Shown: positions 47,816-59,645, numbered from the stretch's first letter. The stretch: DNA of 64,000 bases from Acanthosepion esculentum (GCA_964036315.1 OZ038478.1:144965057-145029056); one strand, 5' to 3'. Notes: a model not told the origin generated them from the sequence alone. Made by a program: numbers and translations.

Positions 47816-50000
47816 CCAAATGGCAAATATTACAATTACTATTTTCTTTTTCCGTTTTTTCTTTCTTCACATTCTTATCACTCTATCGTATTAATCTTTC
47901 TCTTAGTCTCACATAGTAATTTTCCCTTCCATTCCTTCTCTATCTCAGTAATTTTTCTTCTGTGGTTTTCGTTTTTTATCTTATTATCTATTTGACTATT
48001 TCTTTCTCTGAAGTCTGCGCTGATTTAAAATTTTATTTTTATCTCTTCAGAAGTCTTTTCCTCCTCGACTTTGTATCATTTTCGTTTTAATTTTTCGCAT
48101 CGCCATCTCTTTCTTTTTAGCAAACGGAAAAAAATAATACGATATTTGAAATCCTAACCAAATGACCAGACATCAGAATTTTGGTCGAGCCTAGAAATTT
48201 TCAGCACCCACTCGTACATGTCCGGCCTTCTCATATTACAAGCTGTCCACACTTTGTTTTTTATCTCCTCAACAAGAACTCATCTATTTAAACAAGTTAA
48301 TGATACTGAATGTTAATGTCTGAGAAAAATCCCCATCCCCTCCATCGTTAGGTGGTTAGTGATGTCAGTTTGCAGGTGGATGCAGGGCGCCTTTCGTTTC
48401 GCGTGAGTGTTTTCGTATTTGTTGTTGTGTTTGAATGAGTGCGTGTCAGTGTGTGTGTGCTGTGGATGAATGAATGTTTTATACTATTATAGTCCCGCAT
48501 TGATTTCGGCCAGTGAACTGGTATTTCTGCCACATTTAGTGATTGTGTGTGTGTGTGTGTGGGGGTTATTACTTATATTATTTTATTTAGTTTCTTGTAA
48601 ATAGTGTTATATTCATATTGTAAATACTCATTGTGGCTAGATTTTAGAATTGTTATGTTATTCCCCTCCCCACACAGACAACGAATTGTAAACATGGGGA
48701 CTAGTTAGTATTTTCATAGAGATAGTGAGGTATTATGGTAGATGTAGTAAGAAAGGTACGTATGAATGTGTTGTTTTGTTGAAAGGAATATTGTTCGTAC
48801 GATTGGGTCAGTGTTTGTAGCTAGCTAAGTTATAGTTAAAACAGAAGAAGACCGTCCTTTCCCCAATCCCCCCATCGACCTTGTGCCACATTTCTGTGTA
48901 TTCTACAGAATAAATATCGCTTTGTGTCTGAGGAGAAATAGAACTATAATCAGAGAATCAGTTATCAGATAACTCCAGATATGGAAAACTCTTATTTATT
49001 AAAAATCGTCTATCTGGCTTCAAAACTCGACGAAAATATCTCCCTCTTTTCAGGGTCAGGTCCTTTCAAGACATAGTTGATCATGACTCACCACAATATT
49101 CTGTCTCCTATTACCCTATGTATTTTTATCATTTACCATTGTTATTCCTCTATGCTCTGTTATCGATTCCCAAATCTCATTAAGTAACTTACTTGCAGTT
49201 TCCCCTGCTTTTTGTTTGATTGTTTTCATTGCGTCTTTCAGAAATTTCAGGTGTCTCTTTCTCATTGTAAATGTGTTTCCTTGCTGTTTTCTTAAGATTT
49301 CTTCTTTGCTCACGTGTTCTGCCCATAGTCGAAAACCTCTGTCATTTCATCGCTGTGGAAATTGTCCAGCCTTTACTGTATATAGGAGATTAGATTTTAT
49401 AGAAAGAGATTCAAATCAGATGTGCCTGTTATAAGAGCAGGTTAGTCTTCAATAGTAAAATCAGTCTTTGGAATGTTCTTATTATAGTCGGTCTCTGACG
49501 GGCGAAGTGTGAGAAAAAGATTTTATTTTAAACATCGTATGCAAATGTGGCGAAGAATTTAATACAAAAGGTATCTATTCCCTCAAAGATAGGCACGAGA
49601 ATACTTTAAACCAACTATCAGCATTTTGTTCGGTCTAATAGCATTTGGTGTGTTCTCTGTCGCCTGTCAGCTGGCTTGAATCTTTTTGTAAGTAATCGTT
49701 CATTTTCAATCTCTTCTCTTCCTATTGATTTTATTGATTTTATTTATTTAATTATTTTCGATTACTGTTAGCAAATTTTAGCTTCCCGCCTCTCACTCAT
49801 TTCAGTCTTTATTTTGAGTTCTTTGTTTGAATATGAATTCCTCGAAATAATTCATGCTAGCATCGAACTCAGCCGCGTGTATCGGGCATGTTGTGGCTTA
49901 GTCTTTCTTCTATCCCGCCAAATGTATGTTGGCACTTAAACTAAGTTGAAACTTTATATATGCACAATTTTTTCTACTTGTGTGTGTGTAATCGGAGTAG
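47816..50000. other. No recognised gene; possible LTR-like stretch
   Basis: 48540-48930 has a run of features reminiscent of an LTR (AATAAA at about 48910 in a C-rich to T-rich transition) but no paired copy, no clear TG...CA ends and no target duplication. The rest is AT- or pyrimidine-rich without motifs. Confidence 0.4.
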
Positions 50001-50399
50001 ATAGGTCTACCTATTGCACGGTCAATACTCCACCCCCTTCTCTTGAACAGGTATAGAGACTCATCACTTGTTTCCTGTTTAGGAAGGGGTTCCCGGATCT
50101 TTTCCTTTTATCTGGCCTCTGTATTAGTGATGTCGTGAATCCCTTGTGATATGTGCAGTCTGTGACAACGTCTGAGGGTACCGGGTTGACAGTTCTCTGT
50201 TTGCTGTTACCGACTGGTAGTTAGGAGCCCCTAACTCTTGCGTAGCGTCTTGGGTGGCTGCTCTAATCCACATAATTCCATAATAACGGGGTGCTTGTAG
50301 TCGCATATCGCGCATGGAAGAGTGTGCCTACAAGCACCAGTGGTGAGCAACCCCCAGGCCACATTATTGTACAGGCTGCGCCAGCTCATTTCTGCCTAT

Positions 50400-52115
50400 G
50401 TTCCATAAAATGACTGTTCAGCTACTATTACTTTAGGCCCTCTCACTTTTACTAACAACATTACCCACCGTGACTACAATCAAAGTAAACCTAAACCAGC
50501 TTTTAAAAATTCACCTGAGCTCTTTAACATTTTCTTTTCCAACATCCGTGGCATTCGGACCAACTTCTGCAGTAAGGAACTGTTCATCGTTGTGAAGTCC
50601 CCTGACATGCGAGCGCTCTCTGCGAGTCCAGCCTTAATCCGTCAATCCGCTCCTCTGACGACTTCTCGATTCCCCGTTACCTTCCTCTCCTTAGAAAGGA
50701 ATCTATTACCCACATACAAGGCCTGCGAATGTACGCACGTGACCATCTTCTACTGGCTAGGGAACTATCTCTCGAATCTCCAGGCCATTCATACATGTGT
50801 CTCCGTCTATCTCTCCTCGAATCTATAAGCTATCTCTTCTTTCTCTATCGCTCTCCATCCTCCAAAGACTCTTGTACTCGATTGCATTTCTGATAATATA
50901 GACAAGGCTATCTCTCTACATTCATCTGCAAACATATTTGTGTTTGCTGACTTTAATGCCCACCATACCAAATGGCTTAAACCCTCTTTAACTGGCCTTC
51001 CTGGCATAAAAACACTTAACTTTTCCATCACTCAATCTCTCACACAAGTGGTTGCCTCTCCTATGCATTTCCCCAGTAACCATGATGGTTAGGCTTCCCT
51101 TGTTCTCTATTTTACCTCCATCTCCGAGTATTGTCGTGCCATGCAGCTCTGCCCTCTTGGCAACTCTGATCATGTCGTCGTGTCTGTTAACATCTCCTTC
51201 TACTCCTTCCCTAGGAAAGAATCTCCTACCAACAGAAATCTATTATCAACTAGCAGATTGGAACTTCTTCCGTAATCTCCTTTGCGATGTCTCCTGAAAT
51301 ATTGTCTTTGACCTCCCCGTTCAAAAATGTGCGTCTGAGGTCTCATCCTAGGTAAAAGCTAGAACCGAGGCTTTCATCCCTGCAAGAAAATATAAAGTGA
51401 AATCGCGCTCATCCTCTTGGTTCTGAGCTGTTTGTTCAGCAGCTATTGCCCCACAGGAATTACTACTTCCGTGTATACCGTAGGGACATGTCTGATTGCA
51501 ACAGACGTGTCTTTGTCACTGCTCGTAACGAGTGCAAGCATGTCCTCAAAGAAGCAAAGTTACTCTTTGCCGAAATAATGAATCAATATATTGCGTCTCG
51601 CAAGTTTGGTTCAAAAGATGATTGGGGGCTGCGCAAAAGCGTGCTGAACAACAGCAAACCCTCAATAAACACTTTATTCAATTAATTTGAGGTCCTGACT
51701 TATTGAGCTGATAAGACTGAATGCATTGCTAGTAAGTTCTCATCCAATTCAACACTAGACTTATCTGGTATACCCACAACGGACTTTCCCCCTAGAACTG
51801 AGGCTCTACTGAGTGAGATTCAAATAACCCCAACGATGGTATTGGATGTCATCTCTAAATTAAACTCCCAAAAGGCTAGTGATGGGGACGGGATACCGAT
51901 CATTGTCCTGAAGAAATGTGCTCCTGAATTAGCTTCTGTCCTCTCTAAACTTTACAATTTCTGCCTCACCGACTCTTGCTTTCAAGCCTGTTGGAAGACC
52001 TCATCTGTTGTGCCTATCTTTAAGAAGTCTGCTGACCATTCTGACCCGTCTAACAATCCTATCAGTATCCTACCACTACTCGGTAAAGTCTTCGAAACTT
52101 TAACCAACTTATAAA
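50400..52115 (+). mobile_element. Jockey/CR1-like LINE, 5' half (APE endonuclease to RT start), decayed
   Basis: In order on the + strand: IFFSNIRGIRTNFCSKE (endonuclease start, 50530), FVFADFNAHHTKWLKP (catalytic DFNxHH box, 50938), LGNSDHVVVSV (SDH box, 51155), the linker HRNYYFRVYRRDMSDCNRRV (51447) with KEAKLLFAEIMNQYIASRKF, and the RT N-terminus VLDVISKLNSQKASDGDGIP, SSVVPIFKKSADHSD, ISILPLLGKVFETL (51838-52105). These belong to an APE-type LINE that nicks target DNA and copies its RNA. Several stops and shifts; the copy ends at 52115 before the rest of the RT. 50000-50400 is probably its 5' UTR or ORF1 remnant. C-terminal pieces of the same family lie at 6690, 12236 and 52771. Confidence 0.82.
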
Positions 52116-52130
52116 TATTATACGTATACT

Positions 52131-52263
52131 ATATACATATTAGCTGTATTATATATATATAAAATATATATCATACGTACATATAGAGTACATATTTATC
52201 ATATATTTTAATATATATTACATACATTCTATATATTTTACATATATATTATATACATATTAT

Positions 52264-52303
<40 letters not shown>

Positions 52304-52390
52304 GTAGATTACATTGTATTATATAAGTATAGTATACATACATATTTTATATATTTCCTTATTGCATATTTACATTATATATATATATAT
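52131..52390. repeat. TA-rich satellite
   Basis: About 260 bp of TA dinucleotides interleaved with TACATA and TATTATA steps. Confidence 0.85.
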
Positions 52391-52770
52391 ACTAGCAGCA
52401 TGGCCCAGCGTTGCCCCTGCTTGATTAAAAAATCGTACGTTTAGGTAGTTTCCTCTTACTTTTCAACGAATATGTGTAAAGTTATTTGCAGTACAAACGG
52501 TAGTTACGCTCACCAAGCGTTTCATGTGGCAAAACATACTGGCTCTGTTGAGATTGACTGGAAATCCTCAAAGAGCCCTCTACCTCAGTTTCCTCCTCCC
52601 GCTTTCTCTTTGCCGCAGAGGCTCTTTTAGAAAGCCTGCTAACTTTGCCTCGCCATGATATTTTGGCACGCTTAGCAAAGCTGCCGAGTCGGTCATCGCC
52701 ACAGCACTCAGAAGAGTGCAAAGCAGAGGTTGAAGTAGACGCCAGCCGCTTCTCACAGATCAGGGCCAAT
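52391..52770 (-). mobile_element. Helitron remnant: 3' end joined to N-terminal coding sequence
   Basis: 52391-52440 reads on the minus strand as the same GC-rich 3' end as the two Helitron-like copies (GGGCAACGCTGGGCCATGCTG then CTAGT, one change shown in the CTAG context). The adjoining minus frame, 52482-52769, contains AKRKREEETEVEGSLRISSQ within a K/R/E/S-rich 95-residue peptide. Such repeated RRxxETxxERxxR-type segments are common at the N-terminus of animal Helitron Rep/helicase proteins. The catalytic Rep and helicase parts are absent, so this is an internal-deletion product. Confidence 0.6.
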
Positions 52771-52990
52771 TACATTGCATATCCGTCTCTGGATCTTATC
52801 AAGAACCCTGAGGCAAACAGTAGGGGCTCCAGACCATATATGGCAGCAATACTCCATGCAAGGGCGAATGGTCGATTTATAGATTTGGAGGATCGATTCC
52901 GGGGAGAAAAATTTCCTGGCTAGGCACAGGGAGCCAACTTTAATTGCCACGGTCTGTGTACTTGTCTTAATCAAGTTGCCGCCTAAACAC
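52771..52990 (-). mobile_element. Jockey/CR1-like LINE fragment, RT C-terminus
   Basis: The minus frame gives LARKFFSPESILQIYKSTIR, PCMEYCCHIWSG and LDKIQRRICNVIGPDL, nearly the same as the fragment at 6929. It abuts the Helitron remnant on one side and AT-rich sequence with (TA)n (53014-53045) on the other. Confidence 0.8.
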
Positions 52991-53011
52991 GTGAAATGAT
53001 ATTGATGAATG

Positions 53012-53045
<34 letters not shown>

Positions 53046-53047
<2 letters not shown>

Positions 53048-53950
53048 AGTAAAGGTAATAAATCTATTGGTTTATAGTCCAAGAGGATCCTAGGAATATA
53101 AAATATCCAAACTGATACACAAATAGAGATCAATGTATTTATCATTACAGAGCAAGTAATTATCAAACAATAAAATACAAAATCACCACATATGGGAAAT
53201 AGGCTTAATTCAACCTACGAAAAATTCTTCAGTTTTATTCAATCCCTGTATAAACTGATTTCGTGTAAAAATTTAATTGTGACAGTTAAAAAAAATAATA
53301 ATACAGAATTTATCCATTTCAGTGTTTCAGTCACGCGAAATGCACGAGAGCGGTATCAAGTCGGTGGAACGTGTTAAAGAAGAGGAAAGATGTGTTATCG
53401 GGAAGAGGTTTTATGAAATTAAACCTGGATATTAACCTTAGGGTATTAAATTGGAGTAATATAAAGAATGAAATGTTAAATTGAAACTAAGAGAGAAACA
53501 AAAATGGGTTTTAAAAATGACTGGCCTTCTTCAGGTGGTTGGAATGTCGAACTGAACCCTTTATTTCGTTCTCTGGTGAAGACTGTTCTAGTTCCACGTG
53601 CCATGTTTAATGGTTGTCAGTTATCTCCTGTTAATTTCTCTCTGTAAGTTATCCACTGACTTAACTGGATATAGAACTCACACACTTTGGGTCCTGTCAC
53701 TATATCTAACCGACCACTTTATCCACTGTACCTTGTGTCCTTCAGGACATCTGTCAATGAGTTTCTGGGTATTATAAACCTAATGTCTGAGCAACGATTT
53801 TTTACAAGTGCTCATATTACAGTTTCTTGCTGCTATCATTGCATGTTTTTACTAGAGCATATATTGCAATTTTTGTTGTTATTATTTCTTTTCTCTGGCA
53901 ATCCTTATTACTGGTTCCCATATTGTATTCATTTCTATGCTTGGTCGGCT
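53046..53950. other. No gene seen
   Basis: No recognised features. Confidence 0.5.
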
Positions 53951-53964
53951 CAGGAGATTCCAGC

Positions 53965-54605
53965 CAAACTAATACAATTTATATATTGGAATATTGCATG
54001 TAATGTATAACAATAATGACGACATGAAGCAAAACAATTCAAAATCCTAACAAAAGAATTTTTAAAATTGGAATGATGGAATACATCATAGGCACGGTGA
54101 CAACATAATGCAACCCTAGTTTTAAGCCAAACTAAGTCAATTTTTATATTGGAATATTGTATGTTATACATAATAATAATGACGGCATCATTCACGGAGG
54201 CAATATAATGCAGCCCCATTTACAAGCTGAACTAATACAATTTATATATTGGAATGCTGCATGTCATGCTTAATAATAATTGCGACATCAAGCAACACAC
54301 TCCAAATTTTAAAACATTTATAAAATTGGAATCATTTAATACATTATGGTCACGATGTCAACATAATGCAAGCAGAGCTTCAAACCTAACTAATACAATT
54401 TATATATTGGAGTATTGCATGTAATGCATAACAATAATGATGGCATGAAGCAAGACAATTCGAAATCCTAACTAAAACATTGTAACATTGGAATGAGGGA
54501 ATACATTATAGTCACCGTGGCAAAATAATGCAACTCCAAGTTCAAGCCTAAATAATACAATTCATATATTTGAATATTGCATGTTATGCATAATAATAAT
54601 GACGC
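53965..54605. repeat. Tandem satellite, about 160-bp units
   Basis: The marker 'actaatacaatttatatatt' (with variants) recurs at about 53968, 54131, 54231, 54389 and 54551, giving spacings near 163, 100, 158 and 162 bp. Each unit continues with 'ggaatattgcatgt(a/t)atg' and 'ataataatgacg'-type blocks. The second unit is shortened. The array ends exactly where the R2-like LINE remnant begins. Confidence 0.88.
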
Positions 54606-54633
54606 ATTATTCCCGGTGGTAACGTTATGACAT

Positions 54634-55400
54634 TTGAGGATCCTCAAACAGGTAGCATCACCGGCAAGTTTAAAGCGATGGGGAGTGCAGGTGTCACCCT
54701 CCTGCTGGTTGTGTGGTGATTATGGAAACCTGAGCCACATACTGTCATCCTGCCTGAAACCGCTACAGTACACCTGGTACACATTCAAACATAACTTGGT
54801 TCTGGATGTCGTGTCAGCAGCTACGAGAAGTGCTAGTATACCCTCGACGGACCTGCGATGGATTGCCTTTCTGAAGCAAGGTGTGACTGACACAAAGCAG
54901 AAGACCAGGTTGGAGAACTCAAGGAAGTGGGAGTGTTGGTTAATGTTACTGCCAGTGGAGGTTATTTTGTCTGGACTGAGACCAGATCTAGTGTTTTTAT
55001 ATCGAGAAGCAACATCTGTTGCTTGGCGAACTGACAGTGGCATGTGAAAAAGGGATTGAAAAGGCTCATGAAAGAAAGCTGCTTCGGTATGAGAAACAGG
55101 TGGCTGAAGTCAGTGAGAGAGTATATGGCTGCACCCTGGTGCCATTTGAGGTTGGACCTAGAGGATTTTCTGCTGCCTCCATGAAAAGATTCCTCAAGTG
55201 TGCCGGTATCCGAAAGTCGAATAAGGTGATAAAGACTTGTGGTGAAAAAGCTGTGGAGGGCAGTGCATGGATTACCCAGAAATACTTTTCGAATCGCATC
55301 CAGCTAACATATACCGCCGGTTGCAACGTAACATCATCCAGCTGTGGGGAGAGGTACTGAGCTTAATGGGTCGAACCTTTTTTAAAGCACGGTGCTCAGC
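54634..55400 (+). mobile_element. R2-like LINE 3' end: CCHC motif and restriction-like endonuclease, frameshifted
   Basis: Frame 54634-55018 contains CWLCGDYGNLSHILSSC, a CCHC zinc-binding motif found after the RT in R2-type elements, and ILSGLRPDLVFLYRE, the RPD start of the restriction-like endonuclease core. A 1-nt frameshift near 55019 moves to a second frame with LGELTVACEKGIEKAHERKL and RYEKQV, where E and the following basic residues complete the PD...E...K-type active site. The protein fades out near 55300. Reverse transcriptase is absent (5'-truncated). This family differs from the endonuclease LINE at 22616-24015. Confidence 0.82.
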
Positions 55401-55444
55401 TGAAGATTGCAGCTGGTCTGGAGCACTTGATGTGTACATGTGTT

Positions 55445-55446
<2 letters not shown>

Positions 55447-55513
<67 letters not shown>
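55447..55513. repeat. (TA)n microsatellite
   Basis: TA array of about 67 bp after the R2-like fragment. Confidence 0.95.
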
Positions 55514-55515
<2 letters not shown>

Positions 55516-55685
55516 TATGGGGAACGAACGCAATATGTAACACTAACTAATGTAATAATGATAGCTTATTTTTGTTGACATGAAAGATTTCCAAACAACG
55601 ACAATTCGTGCATCCGAGGCGCTGGACGTCCACATGACGACGCGAGAGTGAAAACGAGATGTAGTAAGTATGTGAAGTCGTTGGA

Positions 55686-55688
<3 letters not shown>

Positions 55689-55746
<58 letters not shown>
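55689..55746. repeat. (TA)n microsatellite
   Basis: TA array of about 58 bp. Confidence 0.95.
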
Positions 55747-55747
<1 letters not shown>

Positions 55748-57100
55748 TATGAAAGGATTACTTAACGTTTTAAATCTCAATTTCTATCCCGATATCAATG
55801 TTTCCTAGTAAAATTTCCAGGCATCATTGTTTTGAATGGGATTTCCAATCTTTTCACTTTGTCCTAATTTTGAAATTTACTCATGAATTGAATGTTCTTT
55901 TACACCCACACGTTCCTGAAATTTTGATTTTGTTTACATCTTCATTTTTTCAGCTGTAGATTATTCTGCCAATTATAAATTTCTTTTCAAAATTACCTTT
56001 TTTTATATACAGAAGCTGTTATGTTATTTATATTATTAATGAATTTGTAATATTTGTTAATTTTTATTATTAATTAAATTATAATATTTTAGATAATATT
56101 TTTAATTATACATTTTATTTGATCTATTACATTATATTACTATTAAAGTAACAAAGTAAATCCATTATTTCATTCTTTTTATTTAATAATTTAATTTGAT
56201 TATTAAATGTTAATATTGCTAATTCTTCTTTTAAAAAGAATCTGCACTCCCTATTGGTAATATTATATGGGGGTACATATTTTACAATTTCTCATTTAAC
56301 TATTGTAGGTATATTATTCTCTTTGATTCCCAATATATCTTGACAATGTTGTTCTATTTGTGTATTTCTGTATTTTAAAAGATCATATGATTATTAAATC
56401 TTTCCTTCAAAGAGCTTTCAGTTGCTCCTAATTAAATGTGTTGTTTTTATATGGGGTTAAATGTAGGATTATTTTGCGCATGTATACATCATCTATAATT
56501 TTAAATTATCATTTTTGTATCTTTATTAATAGGTGGAACTTCATTATGTTTATCCTTCTATGTTTATATCGTCATTTTCCCCTACTTTTAGCTGTATATT
56601 AATTTACTTTTTTTATCTCATAACTTTTATCTAAAACCGTTTTTCTTTAATTTGTTTATATTATTATAATTAATTCATTTATGCCGAATATAATTACTAT
56701 TATAGTTATTATTATTATTTTCATTATTATTATACTTATTAGCATTGTCTTTATTAAACTACCGATTGAAATTGTGATGATTTGCATAAAATAATAAGCT
56801 CTATCAGTCAATTTGCTATAACACTTTCAAGTTTGATAACATACTACATCACTCGATGTATAAACTTTTTCAACACTGAAATAAAAAAAAATTCTTGACA
56901 GTGTAATTCTATTTTTCTTTTACTCTCTCTTCATTTACTTCTTCTTCCCATTCCTTTATTCTCTCCTCTCTCACTCTTTCACTCCCCTCTCTATTTCTAT
57001 TTTACATTTTAAAAGAATATTATATTCCAAGATTTTTAACTTTTCCCCCACCCACTTCTTCTCTTCTATCTTTCCCCTCCTCCTGTTAATCTAGTATTTC
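55747..57100. other. No gene seen, very AT-rich
   Basis: Low-complexity AT-rich and then pyrimidine-rich sequence without recognised features. Confidence 0.6.
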
Positions 57101-57260
57101 AGTCCCAATGATTTGTCACCATTTATCTAGAGTTTTCGTAGTGAAGAGATGAATATATAAAGATACTCTTGGTCAGATTGGTGACAATTCCCCTAATGTG
57201 TTTGGTTGACTTATCGTCTTAGTGGTATAAGTGTTCCAATTTTCACAAACTACAGCTACC

Positions 57261-57308
57261 GGCCACCTGATGATTGCGTGAAAGCGCATCAAACTGGCAG
57301 TCATGGTC
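57261..57308 (+). ncRNA. Hammerhead-ribozyme-like motif upstream of a PLE
   Basis: Stem I: GGCCAC (57261-57266) pairs with ATGGTC (57303-57308) except for the innermost C/A. Core CTGATGA (57267-57273). Stem II: TGCG (57275-57278) with CGCA (57285-57288), loop TGAAAG. The second core stretch reads CAAA instead of GAAA (57290). Stem III: ACT (57293-57295) with AGT (57299-57301). C57302 sits at the cleavage position. The G-to-C change in the core should impair cleavage. Hammerheads are known in the terminal repeats of Penelope-like elements, and a PLE begins about 210 bp downstream. Confidence 0.6.
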
Positions 57309-57441
57309 AGTCACTGCCAACTCGAAATGTGATTTAAAATATATTAAAGCTCTACCATTTATCATGGTATTGAGCACACTTATTTCTTATGTGCAATCGT
57401 AGGCAAAGTCTTTTGGGAGCTGCTTATTGTTATTTCTAATT

Positions 57442-57442
<1 letters not shown>

Positions 57443-57491
<49 letters not shown>

Positions 57492-57510
57492 GTGTGTATG
57501 TATGCATGTA
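57443..57510. repeat. (TA)n-(TG)n microsatellite
   Basis: A TA array changes to TGTGTATG just before the PLE coding fragment. Confidence 0.9.
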
Positions 57511-57517
57511 TATATTA

Positions 57518-58945
57518 AGCAATTGAGACCGTCTGGCTCTACTCGTCCCCGTCTGTATGGATTACCAAAGATTCATAAGTATGGTGTACCGTTGAGACCC
57601 ATATTATCGATAATTGGGTCTTCGTAGCATAAAGTTGCAAAGTGGCTGGCTATAATGTTGCAACCAGTTTTGCAGCGTTATAGTACCTTCTGTATTAAAG
57701 ATTCGTTAACTTTTTTCCTATTCATTCGCAATTGTGATGCCACTGATGGATTTATGTGTTCGTTTGACATTCTCACTTGTGTTCCTTTATGGGAGATTAT
57801 TGATATTTGCAGTGATATGTCATATCGCAGTAATTTAACTCCTCCGACTATACCTGAAGATGTTTTCGTTGAACTCATGAAATTTGCCACCACGTCTGTT
57901 GATTTTAGTTTCGACAATATCATGTATCGTCAGATCGACGGTGTGGCGATGGGTTCTCCTTTGGGTCCTGTTTTGGCAAATATTTTTGTCGGTTTTTACG
58001 AGGAAAGCCTTCTGTCAGGTTCTTCCCGGTCCATGGTTTACTTTCGTTATGTGGATGACACATTTTGTGTGTTCACCCATGAATCGGAAGTTGATTACTT
58101 TTTCTCCCTACTCAACGGTGTTCATCCTGCCCTTAAATTTACGGTAGATAAGGAGGTCAATGGTTCATTGGCTTTCCTAGATGTTCTGGTTCACAGAACT
58201 CCTTCCTTGTTCATTACTACTGTTTATAGGAAGTCTACTTTTACAGGTCTCTATACCCGATCGACAAAAGATCAATTTGATTAGGATCTGCTCGGATAAC
58301 ACCTTGAAAGATGAAATTAGCTGTTTAACTGGTATCTTTCTGAACAATGGTTGCCCGTTGGACATTGTTCAATCGGTTATACGGGATAAGACTGCCAGGT
58401 TTAATAAAATCCAGCCTGCTACGGTTGGTAAATGTCCAGTCTATCTTCGTTTTCCGTGGTTGGGTAGGATTAGTGAGTCCTTCGCCAAGCAGATTTCATG
58501 TAGTTCACGTGAATATTATTTTGCAGCGAACTTTCGTGTTGATTTTCACACCAGGTCTGTCCTTTCATCTGTGTGTAAAGATGTTCTATCCACCCCCCGT
58601 CATATAAATTCTGTCATTTATTATTTCAAATGTAGTTGTGGATGCGACTACATAGGTTGATCGACACAGCGGTTGGACGCTAGAATTAAACAGCACGTGC
58701 CTGCGAAAATACTTCATAAAAATATTTCGTTGGGCGATTCCATTCGGAATACGTATGGGTCGTCGATAGCGGATCATTTTATAAAGAATCCTATTTGTGC
58801 TTTGGATTTCAGTGTGACCTGGTTTTGGTGAACTTGTTCGGAGTGAAAATTACTGTTTTTTGGCTCGGAATACCCCCGGGCGGTTGTTATTTTTCAGACC
58901 TTTTTTTGACGGGTGAACGTGTTATTGACTTTTGGTCTTTTAAGT
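57518..58945 (+). mobile_element. Penelope-like element: RT and start of GIY-YIG endonuclease, broken
   Basis: The frame begins LRPSGSTRPRLYGLPKIHKY (57518; RT motif LPKIHK) and PLRPILSIIGSS, then a TAG (57625-57627). It continues in frame with DGFMCSFDILTCVPL (motif A region), GVAMGSPLGPVLANIFVGFY (motif B), VYFRYVDDTFCVF (catalytic YVDD, about 58040), NGSLAFLDVLVHR and TTVYRKSTFTGLY. Near 58255 a deletion and frameshift lead to ICSDNTLKDEISCLTGIFLN and PLDIVQSVIRDK, and on to YYFKCSCGCDYIG (GIY-YIG start), a TGA (58658-58660) and LDARIKQHV. Weak coding similarity continues to about 58945. PLEs use an RT related to telomerase RT plus a GIY-YIG endonuclease. This copy has at least two nonsense changes and one frameshift. 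Confidence 0.88.
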
Positions 58946-59003
58946 TAAGTTATTTTTTAAGTTTTTATTTTCATTTGTTTCATTTGAATATATTTTTTCT
59001 TTC

Positions 59004-59418
59004 TTGGCTTCGGCCAACATTTTTTGATTTTTTAGTTCGGTAAGACAAAGTCTTACCGGCTTTTTTATTTTCTGTTGTTGTTACATTTGAAGAAAAGAAA
59101 AAAGAAAAAGTTTTGTTTTAATTTATCCTCCTTTTCGTTTTTACCCTCCCCTGTTTTATTTAGCGACTTCGGTCGCAATCCTTTAATTTTTTAAGTTTCA
59201 GCTTTTGGTTTTAAGTTATTTCTTTAGCGGCTTCGGCCGCAAACCTTTATTTTTTAGTTTGGTTTGACTAGTGTCAAACCAGACATTTTTATTTCTTTTC
59301 TTTTTCTGTTGTTTAATTGGAGAAAAAAAAAGTAGGAGTTTATTTATTGTTTTTTCTTTTATTTCGGCTGCCTTCGGGCGCCATTTTTATTTTATTTTTT
59401 TTAAAGTCTTACGAGACT
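59004..59418 (+). other. Array of seven short hairpins, mostly UNCG tetraloops, in a T-rich leader
   Basis: Perfect or near-perfect hairpins: TTGGC-TTCG-GCCAA (59004-59017); CGGTAAGAC-AAA-GTCTTACCG (59038-59058); GCGAC-TTCG-GTCGC (59163-59176); GCGGC-TTCG-GCCGC (59227-59240); TGGTTTGAC-TAGT-GTCAAACCA (59260-59281); a bulged stem closing on GCC-TTCG-GGC (59366-59382); AGTCT-TACG-AGACT (59405-59418). Each is followed by a T-rich run. TTCG and TACG belong to the very stable UNCG tetraloop class. The array lies between the decayed PLE and ORF1 of the intact LINE, so it is either the LINE 5' UTR (favoured by proximity and preservation) or PLE 3' sequence. Confidence 0.85.
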
Positions 59419-59645
59419 ATTTAGTTTATAGTTTTTCTTTTCTTTTTCTAGAACTTTTAGTTTTCCAAGTTTATTTATTTTATAGCCTTTGATTTAAAGT
59501 TTATTGTTAATTTGTTTTAATTTACTTTTGTGGTACTTTAACTTTAACTACTTTTGTTTTGCCTTTTATTTTTTTTTTTTCATTTTTTCTTTCTCCCTAT
59601 CTCAACTCCTCACAATTGGGCAAGTGTTTCTGCCTGAACTTTTAA

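Noticed and set aside
48540..48930. Solo LTR of a retrotransposon
   Set aside because: AATAAA and composition are suggestive, but there are no paired ends, no TG...CA termini I can fix and no target duplication.
59004..59418. Bacterial-type rho-independent terminators
   Set aside because: Hairpin plus T-run looks alike, but the context is an animal genome with eukaryotic retroelements, so bacterial termination does not apply.
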